From NCBI RefSeq assembly GCF_001421325.1, contig NZ_LMJY01000020.1, positions 62,001 through 126,000 on the forward strand: DNA of 64,000 nt. Direction: 5' to 3'. Below, piece after piece: positions 27,801-38,640 of this stretch (its first letter is position 1; each line of letters opens with the position of its first letter). Below the pieces are notes generated by a model. It had not been told where the DNA came from. It ran no database searches and was given only the letters and a program-made list of their open reading frames with translations. The stretch comes from Novosphingobium sp. Leaf2 (GTDB taxonomy: Bacteria > Pseudomonadota > Alphaproteobacteria > Sphingomonadales > Sphingomonadaceae). Position numbers and translations under genes: made by a program.

Positions 27801-28372
27801 TTGCCCCCTCGTCTTTGGGGGAGGATGATGCCCCCGACCCGCCGTTGCCGCCCGGCGCGGGGCGCGATGCGGCGCGGCGCGGAACGCTGGTGCACAAGCT
27901 GCTGGAGCGTCTGCCCGAAGTCCCGCCCGCTGAGCGAGACGCTGCGGGAAGGGCGTGGCTGGCCCGTCACGCCGCCGATGTGTCGGACCGCGACGCCCTG
28001 CTGGCCGATGCCCTGGTGGTGCTGGACAATCCGGCGTGGGCAGACCTGTTTGCACCCGGCAGCCTGGCGGAAGTGCCGGTGGCGGCGGTGGTCGGCGGCC
28101 AGGTGGTGGCCGGCACGATCGACCGGCTGGTAGTGGAGCCCAGCCGCGTGCGACTGATCGACTACAAGACCGCGCGCCGCCCGCCTGCCACGCTGGCGCA
28201 GGTGCCGGTAGGCGTGTTGCGCCAGATGGGCGCGTACGCTGCTGCGCTGGAAGCGACGTTTCCGGGCCGCACGGTCGAGGTGGCACTGCTGTACACCGCA
28301 GTGCCGCGCTTGATCGCTGTGCCGACAGAGATATTGGCGGCCCACAAGCCGGACTTGCCCCCGCGCGAATAA
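24851..28372 (+). CDS. addA: AddA subunit of the AddAB helicase-nuclease
   Basis: This 1173-residue UvrD-type helicase and RecB-family nuclease shows Walker A (ASAGTGKT, residues 28-35), motif II (ILVDEAQDTNAAQWDI), the later helicase motifs (VMTVHGSKGLQAPIVIL; LLYVAMTRAEEAL) and the C-terminal nuclease motif LIDYKTARR (Asp1104, Lys1106). It works with AddB in end resection and repair of double-strand breaks. The ATG at 24851 overlaps the addB stop (ATGA); a frame extending to 24812 exists but lies within addB. Confidence 0.96.
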   Translation: MSGPATVYPLVDNQMLAVDPQETVWLSASAGTGKTQVLSSRVLRLLLQPGVEPSQVLCLTFTKAGATEMAARINGTLAEWVRLDDVALGMRLAAIGAVNTGAARARARTLFAAVLDSPGGGLRIDTIHAFSQWLLATFPLEADLVPGSRPMEERERDLLARQVLADVLVDAETDPLGDPALLQAVEQLSLRHGPDAVMEFLLRCASARAAWFGPGGWQAADMRANVLRLLGLPTDADDAWLAQRCADPSFDVASVRHCMDVNHQWGTKKGLEAVDAISEWLLGDPMQRLAGLDGLASVFLTKKGEPKSATSQDKIDPAYSASCARIVEAVVAIRADRALLALADRLVPALRLGRVFALAWDAAKQREGLIDFDDQIRRAADLLGNRAQADWIRYKLDRRFDHILVDEAQDTNAAQWDIIFAMAGEFWAGLGQHEGRQHPVTHEELMRTLFVVGDYKQAIFRFQGTSPENFRRAADRVRRAMGEAERNAAALRSNISPRALQEYGLDRSFRTAQTVLDFVDRAIAGIGHENFGLDQPAGRHEGQERPGYVALWKPVSEGEGADDDDVPEDGQEDGTAPGWLSRPDRQMAERIALQVREWLDQQGPGFTLVKGGARRVQAGDIMVLVRQRKELAGLIVARLHAAGVPVAGVDRLRLGAPLAVKDLVAALRFAAQPLDDLNLAALLVSPLIGWTQEQLLAHGYRDKHTRLWDHLRRSREPEVGAAMAQLGALLALADFDPPHDLLQWLLVGPWQGRRRLVARLGTEANDPIDELLNAARAYEATDTASLAGFLAWFDAGDGELKREADNAAGLVRVMTVHGSKGLQAPIVILADATSNPDNARERGVDLPDPANPARAIPLPPLSRDEKQGRIADTLEAAKRADEQEHWRLLYVAMTRAEEALFVGGALGSRDKGVPSPKSWYAQLRALFEPEAEVPDPIWGARCEHGHPAPTVPAHGAAPLLDLREPLPRWLEAAPAAEPRPPRPLAPSSLGEDDAPDPPLPPGAGRDAARRGTLVHKLLERLPEVPPAERDAAGRAWLARHAADVSDRDALLADALVVLDNPAWADLFAPGSLAEVPVAAVVGGQVVAGTIDRLVVEPSRVRLIDYKTARRPPATLAQVPVGVLRQMGAYAAALEATFPGRTVEVALLYTAVPRLIAVPTEILAAHKPDLPPRE

Positions 28373-28449
28373 AGCTATCGCGGGCAGGGCGTTGCGCCGC
28401 CGTGTTTCATCCCTAAGTTGCCGCTAAACCCATCAGGAGTTCTTTTGCC

Positions 28450-28773
28450 ATGTCCACGATTGCCGTCACCGATGCCAGCTTCGAGGCCGACGTCCTCAAG
28501 TCCGACAAGCCCGTTCTCGTCGATTTCTGGGCGGAATGGTGCGGCCCGTGCAAGATGATCGGCCCGGCTCTCGAAGAAATCGCCGACGAATTGGCAGGTA
28601 AGGTGACCATCGCCAAGATGGACATCATGGCCAACACCGGCGTTCCGGCGCAAGTAGGCGTCAAGTCCATCCCGTTGCTGGTGCTGTTCAAGGATGGCAA
28701 GCCGGTGGCACAGAAACTGGGCGCAGCGCCCAAGGGTGCGCTAAAGGGCTGGCTCGAAGGCGAACTGGGCTGA
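28450..28773 (+). CDS. trxA: Thioredoxin
   Basis: This 107-residue thioredoxin has the active site WAEWCGPCKM (Cys31, Cys34), the buried Asp in LVDFWAEW and the cis-Pro loop SIPLLVLFKDG. It reduces cytoplasmic disulfides such as those of peroxiredoxins and ribonucleotide reductase. A ribosome site (CAGGAG) precedes the ATG. It lies 77 bases after addA and ends in a strong hairpin terminator shared with the convergent gene. Confidence 0.97.
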   Translation: MSTIAVTDASFEADVLKSDKPVLVDFWAEWCGPCKMIGPALEEIADELAGKVTIAKMDIMANTGVPAQVGVKSIPLLVLFKDGKPVAQKLGAAPKGALKGWLEGELG

Positions 28774-28792
28774 TCTAAGCCGATCGCGATGC

Positions 28793-28826
28793 AAAAGCCC
28801 CCGTCGCACTGCGGCGGGGGCGTTTT
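28793..28826. terminator. Bidirectional terminator between trxA and the inositol-phosphatase family gene
   Basis: An 11-bp stem (28797-28807 with 28811-28821, one G-T pair, 3-base loop) is flanked by AAAA on the left and, after one G, TTTT on the right. It can therefore act for trxA on the plus strand and for the convergent gene on the minus strand. Confidence 0.85.
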
Positions 28827-28836
28827 GCTGCGCGGC

Positions 28837-29646
28837 TCAGGCGAGGCGAGCGATCAATGCCGCAAACGCGTCCCACAGCGCCGGGCTCGATGCGCCGATC
28901 AGGTCGCGCCGTTCGTATTCGTCCACCCGGTACGCGCTGCCGTCCGGCCGTGCTGCTTTGCCGCCCGCTTCGTTGAGGAATAGCGCCCCGGCGGCATGGT
29001 CCCACGGCAGGGTGCGGTTGAACACCGATATGTCGTTCACGCCCGTGACCAGCCGGGGATACTGCTCCGCCGCGCAGCGCGGGATGTCAACGAGCCTGTA
29101 CTGCGGCGCGATGTGCGTCAGCACCTTTTCACGCGCCTGCGGATCCAGAAATATGGTGGAGATCGCCGCGACCGGCGCGGTTTCGCCGGTTTCGCGCGCG
29201 GCGATGCGCGTCCCGTCGATCCACGCGCCGCCGCCAAGGTGGGTGCGACAGAACCGCCCGCTCAGGCAATCGAGGATCCAGCCGGCCTGCACTTCGCCGC
29301 GATCCGCCAGCGCCACCAGCACCCCGAACGGCGGTTTGCCAGCCGCAAAGTTGTTGGTTCCATCCAGAGGGTCGACGATCCAGCACAGCCGGTCTTTCAG
29401 CTGCTCCATCACGGTGGGATCGGCGAACGCAGCTTCCTCGCCCACCACCGCCGCTTCGGGCAGCAGGGCCCAGAGCCGCTCGGTCAGCATCGCCTCGGCG
29501 TCCTTGTCGGCGATGGTCACCACATCGTCGGGGGCCTTGGCGTCGATGTCGGCGGCGGTGAGCGACTGGTAGCGCGGCAGGATGGCGCGCTCGCTCGCCT
29601 CGCGCATGATGGCTTCGACGGCGGCGTGGAAAGCAGGTCCGTTCAT
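28837..29646 (-). CDS. Inositol monophosphatase family protein
   Basis: This 269-residue member of the lithium-sensitive phosphatase fold shows the metal-binding motifs VVGEEAA, WIVDPLDGTNNF and WDHAAGALFLNEAGG. The family includes inositol-1-phosphatase (SuhB), 3'(2'),5'-bisphosphate nucleotidase (CysQ) and histidinol-phosphatase, and the sequence alone does not settle which substrate is used. The start overlaps the GST stop (ATGA), so it is the last gene of the argJ - GST - phosphatase operon. Confidence 0.88.
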   Translation of the reverse strand: MNGPAFHAAVEAIMREASERAILPRYQSLTAADIDAKAPDDVVTIADKDAEAMLTERLWALLPEAAVVGEEAAFADPTVMEQLKDRLCWIVDPLDGTNNFAAGKPPFGVLVALADRGEVQAGWILDCLSGRFCRTHLGGGAWIDGTRIAARETGETAPVAAISTIFLDPQAREKVLTHIAPQYRLVDIPRCAAEQYPRLVTGVNDISVFNRTLPWDHAAGALFLNEAGGKAARPDGSAYRVDEYERRDLIGASSPALWDAFAALIARLA

Positions 29647-30281
29647 GTCAGCGGGATCATCACGGTCGCGGCGTAACCCGGGCGCACCTGCAGGCTATCA
29701 TACCACTGCGCCAGCGCCGGAAGGGCGGGGCGCTCCACCCCGAAAGCATCGAACGGCAGGCTGAACCAGGTGTGGATATAGACCCCCATCGGAATGTCGC
29801 CAATGCCGAACCGCGCGCCCGAGAGCCAGGGCTCGCGCGCCAGATGCGCCTCCAGCACGGCGAGATGGCGCGCGCACGTTTCAAGATCGCGGGCAATCGC
29901 AGCCCGGTCCCAATCGGCTTTTTCCATGCGCGCAAAGCTGAGGAACGGCAAGCGCTGGGCCTCCGCATACGTCTGCTGCCAGTCCATCCAGCGATCGCCG
30001 CGCGCGCGGTCGATCGGGTCGGCGGGAAACCACGCCGGGCCGCCGTACTCCGCCGCCATATAGCGCAGGATGGCGTTCGATTCCCACAAAGTGATCTTGC
30101 CGTCCTCGATCGTCGGGATCAGCCGGTTGGGGTTTTTCGCCAGATAGGCGTCGGAATAGCCGAACTGTCCGCCCATGTCGTGGCGCACATGATCCAGCCC
30201 CAGTTCCTGCGCGAACCACGCCACTTTCTTGACGTTGTGCGAATTCAGGCGGCCCCAGATGGTGAAGAACGGCGCGGCCAC
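29643..30281 (-). CDS. Glutathione S-transferase family protein
   Basis: This 212-residue protein has an N-terminal thioredoxin-like GST domain (FTIWGRLNSHNVKKVAWFAQELGL, then NPNRLIPTIEDG with the cis-Pro and WESNAILRYMA for glutathione contact) and a helical C-terminal domain. A catalytic Ser in RLNSHNV is plausible. The start is GTG at 30281 with GGAG upstream inside the end of argJ. Substrate is unknown. Confidence 0.88.
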   Translation of the reverse strand: MAAPFFTIWGRLNSHNVKKVAWFAQELGLDHVRHDMGGQFGYSDAYLAKNPNRLIPTIEDGKITLWESNAILRYMAAEYGGPAWFPADPIDRARGDRWMDWQQTYAEAQRLPFLSFARMEKADWDRAAIARDLETCARHLAVLEAHLAREPWLSGARFGIGDIPMGVYIHTWFSLPFDAFGVERPALPALAQWYDSLQVRPGYAATVMIPLT

Positions 30282-30284
30282 CGG

Positions 30285-31511
30285 TCAGCTCCGGTAATCG
30301 GCGTTGATGGCGATGTAGCCATGCGTAAGGTCGCAGGTCCACACCGTGGCGCTGCCATCGCCAAGGCCAAGATCGACCTCGACGGAAATCTCGTGGCCTT
30401 TGAGATGCGCGGCAACCGGTGCTTCGTCATAATCGGCCAGCGGCAGGCCGTCTCGCGCGGCCCAGGTGCCGCCAAAGCCGATCGACAGGCGATCCCGGTC
30501 CGCCGGCTCGCCCGCCTTGCCCACCGCCATGACAACGCGGCCCCAGTTGGCGTCCTCACCCGCAATCGCGGTCTTGACCAGCGGAGAGTTGGCGATGGCC
30601 ATGCCCACTTTGCGGGCGCTTTCATCGGAAACCGCGCCGGAAACACGCACGGCAATGAACTTGCTGGCGCCCTCGCCGTCGCGCACGACCAGATGCGCAA
30701 GCTGGCGGCACACGTCGAGCACGGCGGCGGCAAAGGCATGCGCGCCCACGCTGTCGAACGAGGCAAGCGGGGCATTGCCCGCCTTGCCGGTGGCAAAGGC
30801 CAGCACGGTGTCGCTGGTGGACGTGTCCGAATCCACGGTGATGCACGAAAACGTGCTGATGTTCGCGGCAGACAGGCAGGCCTGCAGGAAGGCAGGCTCC
30901 ACCGCCGCGTCAGTGAACAGGTAGCCCAGCATCGTCGCCATGTCGGGCGCGATCATGCCAGAGCCCTTGATGATCGCGCTGATCGTCACCTTCACATCGC
31001 CGATCATTGCAGTGGCGGTGGCGCCCTTGGCGAAGGTGTCGGTGGTGGCGATGGTGTTTGCCGCCTCTTCCCAGGAGCAGGGCTGGGCGGTGAGCGCGGT
31101 CGCCACGCCTTCGCGCGCCTTGTCCTTGGGCAGCGGCACCCCGATGACGCCGGTGGACGAGACGAACACCTGCTCACGCGGGCAGCCCAGATGTTCGGCC
31201 ACCTGATCCATGATCTGCTCCACCGCCTCGCGCCCGCGATAGCCGGTGAAGGCGTTGGAGTTGCCCGCGTTCACCACCAGCGCCCGTGCGCGGCCTTGCG
31301 CGGCGTTCTGCCGCCCCAGTTCGACTTCGCTGGAACAGCACACGTTGCGGGTGAACACGCCGGCCACGCTGGTGCCTTCGTCCAGCGTCACGTACGTAAG
31401 ATCGCACCGGCCCCAGTCCTTGTAGCCGGCCCGCACGATATGCGGAGTAACCCCAGCGATCGCGGGCAGATCGGGAAAGGGCAAGGCGAGCGGGGAGACG
31501 GGATGAGCCAT
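30285..31511 (-). CDS. argJ: Bifunctional glutamate N-acetyltransferase / amino-acid N-acetyltransferase
   Basis: This 408-residue ornithine acetyltransferase transfers the acetyl group of N-acetylornithine to glutamate in the cyclic arginine pathway. The chain contains the autocleavage site PDMATMLGY, where Thr becomes the N-terminal nucleophile of the beta subunit, and conserved VVNAGNSNAFTG and SSTGVIGVPLP. The ATG at 31511 gives a standard start (MAHPVSPLALPFP); the frame continues 13 codons upstream without support. It leads an operon with the GST and phosphatase genes. Confidence 0.95.
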   Translation of the reverse strand: MAHPVSPLALPFPDLPAIAGVTPHIVRAGYKDWGRCDLTYVTLDEGTSVAGVFTRNVCCSSEVELGRQNAAQGRARALVVNAGNSNAFTGYRGREAVEQIMDQVAEHLGCPREQVFVSSTGVIGVPLPKDKAREGVATALTAQPCSWEEAANTIATTDTFAKGATATAMIGDVKVTISAIIKGSGMIAPDMATMLGYLFTDAAVEPAFLQACLSAANISTFSCITVDSDTSTSDTVLAFATGKAGNAPLASFDSVGAHAFAAAVLDVCRQLAHLVVRDGEGASKFIAVRVSGAVSDESARKVGMAIANSPLVKTAIAGEDANWGRVVMAVGKAGEPADRDRLSIGFGGTWAARDGLPLADYDEAPVAAHLKGHEISVEVDLGLGDGSATVWTCDLTHGYIAINADYRS

Positions 31512-31593
31512 GCGCGGTGGCCTAGCGGATGGCGGGGCAAGGTCAAGCACGGGGCCGCTTTACACGCGCTGGCAGGTTGGGCATTGATGGCGC

Positions 31594-32208
31594 ATGTATC
31601 CCTTGTTGCTCATCATCGCGCTCGCGGCAGCGCCTTCCGCCCAGGCTTCGCAAGACACCGCGGCGCAGGTCGCCAGCACGTCCTTTCCCAGAGGGGTGAG
31701 GCTACTGAGCAAAGCTGGCGACCTGATCCGCCCGGAGGATTACCCAGCTACGGCGGTGGCACAACAAACCGAGGGGGCGGTAGGATTTACCGTGCAGGTC
31801 GATCCGAACGGTCGGGTCAGTCACTGCGCGGTAACCACCAGCAGCGGCAACGAAGAACTGGACGTAACCACCTGCAATCTTGTCACCTTACGCGCGATGT
31901 TCGACCCGGCGCGCGACAGGAAGGGCAGGGCGATTGCCAGCACGTACTCCACCCGCGTGGTGTGGAAGATGAACGACCCCAGGCCCGCTCCGGAGCCGAT
32001 GAATTTTGTCTCCACCTTCATCCTCGAGACCGACGGGACTGTCAGCGACTGCAAGGTGGAAGGCTCACCAATGACAGCGCCGCAGGTGGCACAAGCGCAA
32101 GAGCGCTGCACGAAGGGCGAGTTTTTGCCGTATCGCGACGATCGCGGACAACCGGTTCGCAGACGCGTACGGGCAACGCAGTCTGTTACTGTCGCTCCAG
32201 CAGAGTGA
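31594..32208 (+). CDS. Exported TonB C-terminal-like protein, 204 residues
   Basis: A signal peptide (MYPLLLIIALAAAPSAQASQ) is followed by a TonB_C-type domain (residues about 45-125): YPATAVAQQTEGAVGFTVQV, DPNGRVSHCAVTTSSG and LDVTTCNL are the family pattern. A second, weaker copy follows (FILETDGTVSDCKVEGSP). Such stand-alone proteins are common in sphingomonads. Without an N-terminal transmembrane anchor it is not a true TonB energy transducer, and its role is unknown. The gene is divergent from argJ. Confidence 0.72.
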   Translation: MYPLLLIIALAAAPSAQASQDTAAQVASTSFPRGVRLLSKAGDLIRPEDYPATAVAQQTEGAVGFTVQVDPNGRVSHCAVTTSSGNEELDVTTCNLVTLRAMFDPARDRKGRAIASTYSTRVVWKMNDPRPAPEPMNFVSTFILETDGTVSDCKVEGSPMTAPQVAQAQERCTKGEFLPYRDDRGQPVRRRVRATQSVTVAPAE

Positions 32209-32430
32209 GAGAAGTGGAGTGATCGGGGGCAGGCAAGGCCGGTTTTCCTACATCGAGCCGGTCTGATAGGCTGCGCGAATTCGCTCTTTCGCATCGTCGC
32301 TCGTTTTACAGCATTCGGGCACCCGAAGCGGGTTGTCCAGCATGTATTTCATCAACTTGCATTTTGTGCACGCGATTTTGGTCGCAAAGCCTTGTGGACT
32401 AATCGCAACCGCGCCCTTATCTGGTCCGCA

Positions 32431-32709
32431 ATGGTCTCGCGCCTTTTCCTTACCCTGCTTGCCCTGCTGACGGGCCTTGCAGCGCAGCTGTCGCCGGCCG
32501 ACGCGCGGGTAGCAGCGGTGGCCGAAGCGCAGCTTACGCCTGTTCGCGCGCCGGTAGTGGCCAAGGTTGCACGTGCGCCGATTGCCCTGGCGCAACTGCC
32601 GGAACCGGGTTTGCGCAACACGCGCCGTCATGCGCCGCTGCAAGCGGCGATGCCCGCCCGGGTCGCCGTGGTCACCGTTTACACAGGCATAGATCGCTCG
32701 CGCCAATAG
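32431..32709 (+). CDS. Small exported protein, 92 residues, unknown
   Basis: The frame starting with ATG at 32431 encodes a typical signal peptide (MVSRLFLTLLALLTGLAAQLSPADA) and a short Ala/Val/Pro-rich, basic mature part. I recognise no domain. It lies upstream of secA on the same strand, separated by 122 bases. The 222 bases between the TonB-like gene and this frame hold nothing I can assign. Confidence 0.5.
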   Translation: MVSRLFLTLLALLTGLAAQLSPADARVAAVAEAQLTPVRAPVVAKVARAPIALAQLPEPGLRNTRRHAPLQAAMPARVAVVTVYTGIDRSRQ

Positions 32710-32831
32710 CGCCTGACGCGTAAGGCTTGGCGCTGAAAACTGCGCCGATTTCGCGTGCCCGGCTGCATCCGGCGGGCTGCGCGGCTATCCATCATCGACA
32801 CGAAAATCACGAAATACAGGGGCACACCGCC

Positions 32832-35563
<2,732 letters not shown>

Positions 35564-35576
<13 letters not shown>

Positions 35577-35605
35577 GCGACCAGCGCGGACGGAGCGCGC
35601 TTTTT
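35564..35605 (+). terminator. secA terminator; stop codon in the hairpin loop
   Basis: A perfect 10-bp stem (35564-35573 with 35579-35588) has a 5-base loop containing the secA TGA. A T run (35601-35605) follows after a second short GCGC pairing. The hairpin thus covers the last three secA codons. Confidence 0.6.
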
Positions 35606-35645
35606 CCATGCGTTGAGGGTCCCTTTGGTTCCACCGACGCGCTCT

Positions 35646-35660
35646 TGATAATGAATATCA
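35646..35660. promoter_or_regulatory. Fur-box-like site upstream of the PepSY operon
   Basis: TGATAATGAATATCA is a near-palindrome (TGATA/TATCA arms) that resembles the repeated hexamer of Fur boxes. It lies 52 bases before the first gene of a PepSY-type membrane operon of the kind often tied to iron or siderophore use. Fur or a related metal regulator binding here is an inference from sequence and context. Confidence 0.45.
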
Positions 35661-35665
35661 GCTGC

Positions 35666-35700
35666 ATTAAGGCTGACCCATGTATTGGGTCAGCCTTAAT
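35666..35700. repeat. Perfect 15-bp inverted repeat before the PepSY operon
   Basis: ATTAAGGCTGACCCA at 35666-35680 is repeated inverted at 35686-35700 around the loop TGTAT. It lies between the Fur-like site and the first operon gene and has no T run after it. It could be a leader hairpin, an operator or a second transcription barrier after secA. Confidence 0.8.
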
Positions 35701-35711
35701 GTTCTGACGCC

Positions 35712-36323
35712 GTGTGGCGCCGCTTTTTCGGTTCCCCGCGCGTCATGACCGCCGATTTGCTCCTTTTTGCTGCGGTCGCTTTCGCCGTTTTCGGCATCGC
35801 TGTGCTGCGATGGGCGTGGGGGCTCGCGCGCCGTTCGCACGCCATCACCGGCGGCGGCTGGCTGTTGGTCCTGCTGGGTACTATCCTGGGCTGGCTTGGT
35901 GATGGCGCCTGGGGCACGGCCATCGTGGCGCTTGGCGCGATGACGACTGCGCTGGCACTGCTGGCTTTTGCGGCGTCCACATCCAAGCCAGGCAAAGTCC
36001 CTGCATCCACGCGGCGCACGGGCATGCTGCCCGAAGGCGATGAACCCAAACGCATCGGCGCGCGAACATTGACATTCGTTCTCGCCGGCCTGGTTTGCGC
36101 AGTAGTGTCGATTGGCATTGCAGTGGCTGCCAACATGTTGGCGAAGGCCCTCGGCCTTGGCGCCGCCGATGCGCTGGCGTTGGCGTTTTTCGCGATGCCG
36201 CTGGCGTGGACGGTCTTGTCCTATGCCGTGCTTATGGCGACGGAACGACGCCGGCAGATCCGGATATTGGCCTATGCCAGCGTGCCCTCCTGGGTCGTTG
36301 CGACAATGGCGGTGATGACATGA
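35712..36323 (+). CDS. Polytopic membrane protein, about 200 residues, partner of PepSY protein
   Basis: The protein has about five hydrophobic helices with one central cytoplasmic or periplasmic loop (STSKPGKVPASTRRTG). I recognise no named family. The start is uncertain: GTG at 35712 or ATG at 35745, neither with a clear ribosome site. Its stop overlaps the start of the PepSY protein gene (ATGA), and small membrane proteins are commonly found in this position in PepSY loci. Base composition is like the core genome. Confidence 0.65.
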   Translation: MWRRFFGSPRVMTADLLLFAAVAFAVFGIAVLRWAWGLARRSHAITGGGWLLVLLGTILGWLGDGAWGTAIVALGAMTTALALLAFAASTSKPGKVPASTRRTGMLPEGDEPKRIGARTLTFVLAGLVCAVVSIGIAVAANMLAKALGLGAADALALAFFAMPLAWTVLSYAVLMATERRRQIRILAYASVPSWVVATMAVMT

Positions 36324-37666
36324 CGAATGCGCCTGAGCCTTCCACCATCAAGCGCGCGCTGACCTCCCACGCGGCTATCGGCCTGCTTGTAGGTGCGCTG
36401 CTCTATGTCGTTTGCCTGACCGGCACGATCGTGGTGTTTTTCGCCGAGTTGCAGCGATTTGAACAACCGCATGTGCCGGAAATGCGCACGATCTCACCAG
36501 ACGCGGTGCAGCGGGGGGTAGAGGCGGTGCTGGCGCGGGAGAGCGCCAAGCCTGCGTCCGGGCATATGTACGTTCATCTGCCCGTGGAGGATCTGCCGCG
36601 TGCCACGATCACCACCGACAGCGGCGCTGTGCATCTGCAGCCCGACGGGCGGCTTGCCAATGACGAACAGGTCGCATGGTCCGATTTTCTCGTGGCGCTG
36701 CATTATACCCTCAACATTCCCGGCGTGATCGGCATCACCCTTGTCGGCGCGCTGGGCGTAATGATCCTGGCGCTGTCCCTGTCCGGCGTGATCGCCCACC
36801 CGCGCATCTTTCGCGATGCCTTCCGGCTGCGCGCGCGGGACACCGGCGGCTTGGCGCTGGCGGACTGGCACAATCGGCTAAGCGTGTGGTCGCTGCCATT
36901 TTCCGTTGCCGTGGCTTTGACCGGTGCGGTGATCGGGCTGGCGTCTCTTACTGCGTATGTAATGGCCGCCCGCGATCACAAGGGCGATCTGGAAGCGGTG
37001 TACGCCCCGATCTTCGGCGCGGAAGGCAAGCCCGACAAACGCAAGGCCGCCGCGCCCAACGTCGGCGCCGCGCTGGCGTATATGGCCGCGCATTACCCGG
37101 CCACGACGGTGACGTACGTCATCGTCCACGAACCCGCGACGGTGGGCCAGGAGATCCAGATCACCGCCGAACATCCACGCCGCCTGATCTACGGCGAGAA
37201 CTACCGATTTGACGCCCAAGGTCAGTTTCGCGGCACCGTGGGTCTCTCTGATGGCGCAGTGGGGCAGCAGATCGCGTCCTCCAATTACCGGCTGCATTTC
37301 GGAACGTTCGCCGGGCTTCCGGTGAAGTTGGCCTACCTCGTGTTCGGGTTTGCCCTGAGCGCGATCTGCGCCACGGGAACATACATCTGGCTGGGCAAGC
37401 GACGCCGGCGCGGGCATCACGAGCCGCGTCTGCTCAAGGCATGGGACGCCGTGGTGTGGGGCGCGCCGCTGGCCTTGACGCTCACCTTGCTAGGGCGTTT
37501 CGCGATCGGCAATGCGGCGCCGTTTGCGCTGATCTTCTGGGTTGGACAGGCGGTGCTCATCGCAGCGGCCTGCGCTCCGTTTGACCCGGCGAGGTTTCGC
37601 AAGGTCTTGCAGGTCGGGCTTGCGGTCTGTCTCGTGCTCGCGGTCGTGGTGGGCGCCGCGCGATAG
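36320..37666 (+). CDS. PepSY-associated transmembrane helix domain protein
   Basis: This 448-residue inner-membrane protein has an N-terminal helix (SHAAIGLLVGALLYVVCLTG, as in PepSY_TM proteins), a large periplasmic region with PepSY-like segments, a helix pair around residue 140, the WHNRLSVWSLPFSVAVALTG segment with the conserved His, and three further helices at the end. Such proteins often accompany TonB-dependent siderophore receptors and have been proposed to act as ferric reductases. A Fur-box-like site lies upstream of the operon. No receptor gene is adjacent. Confidence 0.82.
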   Translation: MTNAPEPSTIKRALTSHAAIGLLVGALLYVVCLTGTIVVFFAELQRFEQPHVPEMRTISPDAVQRGVEAVLARESAKPASGHMYVHLPVEDLPRATITTDSGAVHLQPDGRLANDEQVAWSDFLVALHYTLNIPGVIGITLVGALGVMILALSLSGVIAHPRIFRDAFRLRARDTGGLALADWHNRLSVWSLPFSVAVALTGAVIGLASLTAYVMAARDHKGDLEAVYAPIFGAEGKPDKRKAAAPNVGAALAYMAAHYPATTVTYVIVHEPATVGQEIQITAEHPRRLIYGENYRFDAQGQFRGTVGLSDGAVGQQIASSNYRLHFGTFAGLPVKLAYLVFGFALSAICATGTYIWLGKRRRRGHHEPRLLKAWDAVVWGAPLALTLTLLGRFAIGNAAPFALIFWVGQAVLIAAACAPFDPARFRKVLQVGLAVCLVLAVVVGAAR

Positions 37667-37753
37667 TTCGCTCATGCGCCCGGCACAACAAAGGATGTTA
37701 TCCCGGGCCAACCTGTCAGCGTGATCTTCGTTCTGCCTGCAAAGGAGATCCGC

Positions 37754-38605
37754 ATGACCGAAACAATCAAGATGATTCACGAAGATGCGCTTCCCGGTAG
37801 CGAGGCCGGGCTTGAGCCAAAACCAGAATGGCAGCCGCGGTACCCCGGTTCCGGCAGGCTCAAAGGCAAAGTCGCGATCGTCACTGGCGCGGACAGCGGC
37901 ATCGGGCGGGCAGTGGCGGCGCTCTATGCGCGCGAGGGCGCCGACATCGCGATCGTCTACATTCTGGAAGACGAGGACGCACGGGAAACCCAGCGGATCG
38001 TCGAGGCGGAGGGACGCCATGCGATCACCATCAAGGCAGACGTGGGATCGCGCGCGATGTGCGACAATGTGGTGCAGGAAACTCTGGCGGCATTCGGCAG
38101 GATCGATGTGCTGGTGAACAACGCCGGCGAGCAGCATCCGGACAAAGAGATCACCGACATTTCCGAAGAGCAACTGCGGCGTACGTTCCAGACGAACATC
38201 TTCGGCATGTTCTTCATGGTCCAGGCGGCGCGCCCTTACCTCAAAAGTGGGGCCGCGATCGTAAACTGCACCAGCGTGACGATGTACCAGGGCGAAAGCG
38301 AACTACTGGATTACAGCTCCACCAAGGGGGCCATCACCGCATTCACCCGCTCGCTGTCGGAGAACCTGATCAAGCACGGCATTCGGGTGAACGCGGTAGC
38401 GCCGGGGCCAATCTGGACACCGCTCAACCCGTCAGGCGGGGCAAGCCCCGAAAAGCTGGAGCATTTCGGAGAAGGCACGCCGATGGGCCGCTGCGGACAA
38501 CCCAACGAGGTCGCGCCCGCGTTCCTGTTTCTCGCATGTGAGGATGCCAGCTACATGAGCGGGCAGGTGCTGCACCCCAATGGCGGAACTATCGTGAACG
38601 GATGA
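37754..38605 (+). CDS. SDR-family oxidoreductase (YghA / general stress protein 39 type)
   Basis: This 283-residue short-chain dehydrogenase shows the NADP-binding VTGADSGIGRAVA, the NNAGE motif, the catalytic Ser-Tyr-Lys (CTSVTMYQG, then DYSSTKGAI) and VAPGPIWTPL. The extra N-terminal arm with WQPRYPGSGRLKGK is typical of the YghA/YdaD group. The substrate is unknown. AAAGGAG precedes the ATG. A GC-rich hairpin (38613-38634) follows, and the accessory region begins right after. Confidence 0.92.
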   Translation: MTETIKMIHEDALPGSEAGLEPKPEWQPRYPGSGRLKGKVAIVTGADSGIGRAVAALYAREGADIAIVYILEDEDARETQRIVEAEGRHAITIKADVGSRAMCDNVVQETLAAFGRIDVLVNNAGEQHPDKEITDISEEQLRRTFQTNIFGMFFMVQAARPYLKSGAAIVNCTSVTMYQGESELLDYSSTKGAITAFTRSLSENLIKHGIRVNAVAPGPIWTPLNPSGGASPEKLEHFGEGTPMGRCGQPNEVAPAFLFLACEDASYMSGQVLHPNGGTIVNG

Positions 38606-38612
38606 ATGATGC

Positions 38613-38640
38613 GGGCGGCGGGTTGCCGCCGCCCGGCTTT
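38613..38640 (+). terminator. Terminator-like hairpin after the SDR gene
   Basis: A perfect 9-bp stem GGGCGGCGG/CCGCCGCCC with a GTTG loop is followed by GGCTTT. It is the last core-genome feature before the island. Confidence 0.6.

Noticed and set aside
25814..28345. Minus-strand open frame of 843 codons
   Set aside because: Antisense to addA; composition is typical of a shadow frame.
29772..32222. Plus-strand open frame of 816 codons
   Set aside because: Antisense to the GST and argJ genes; no recognisable motif.
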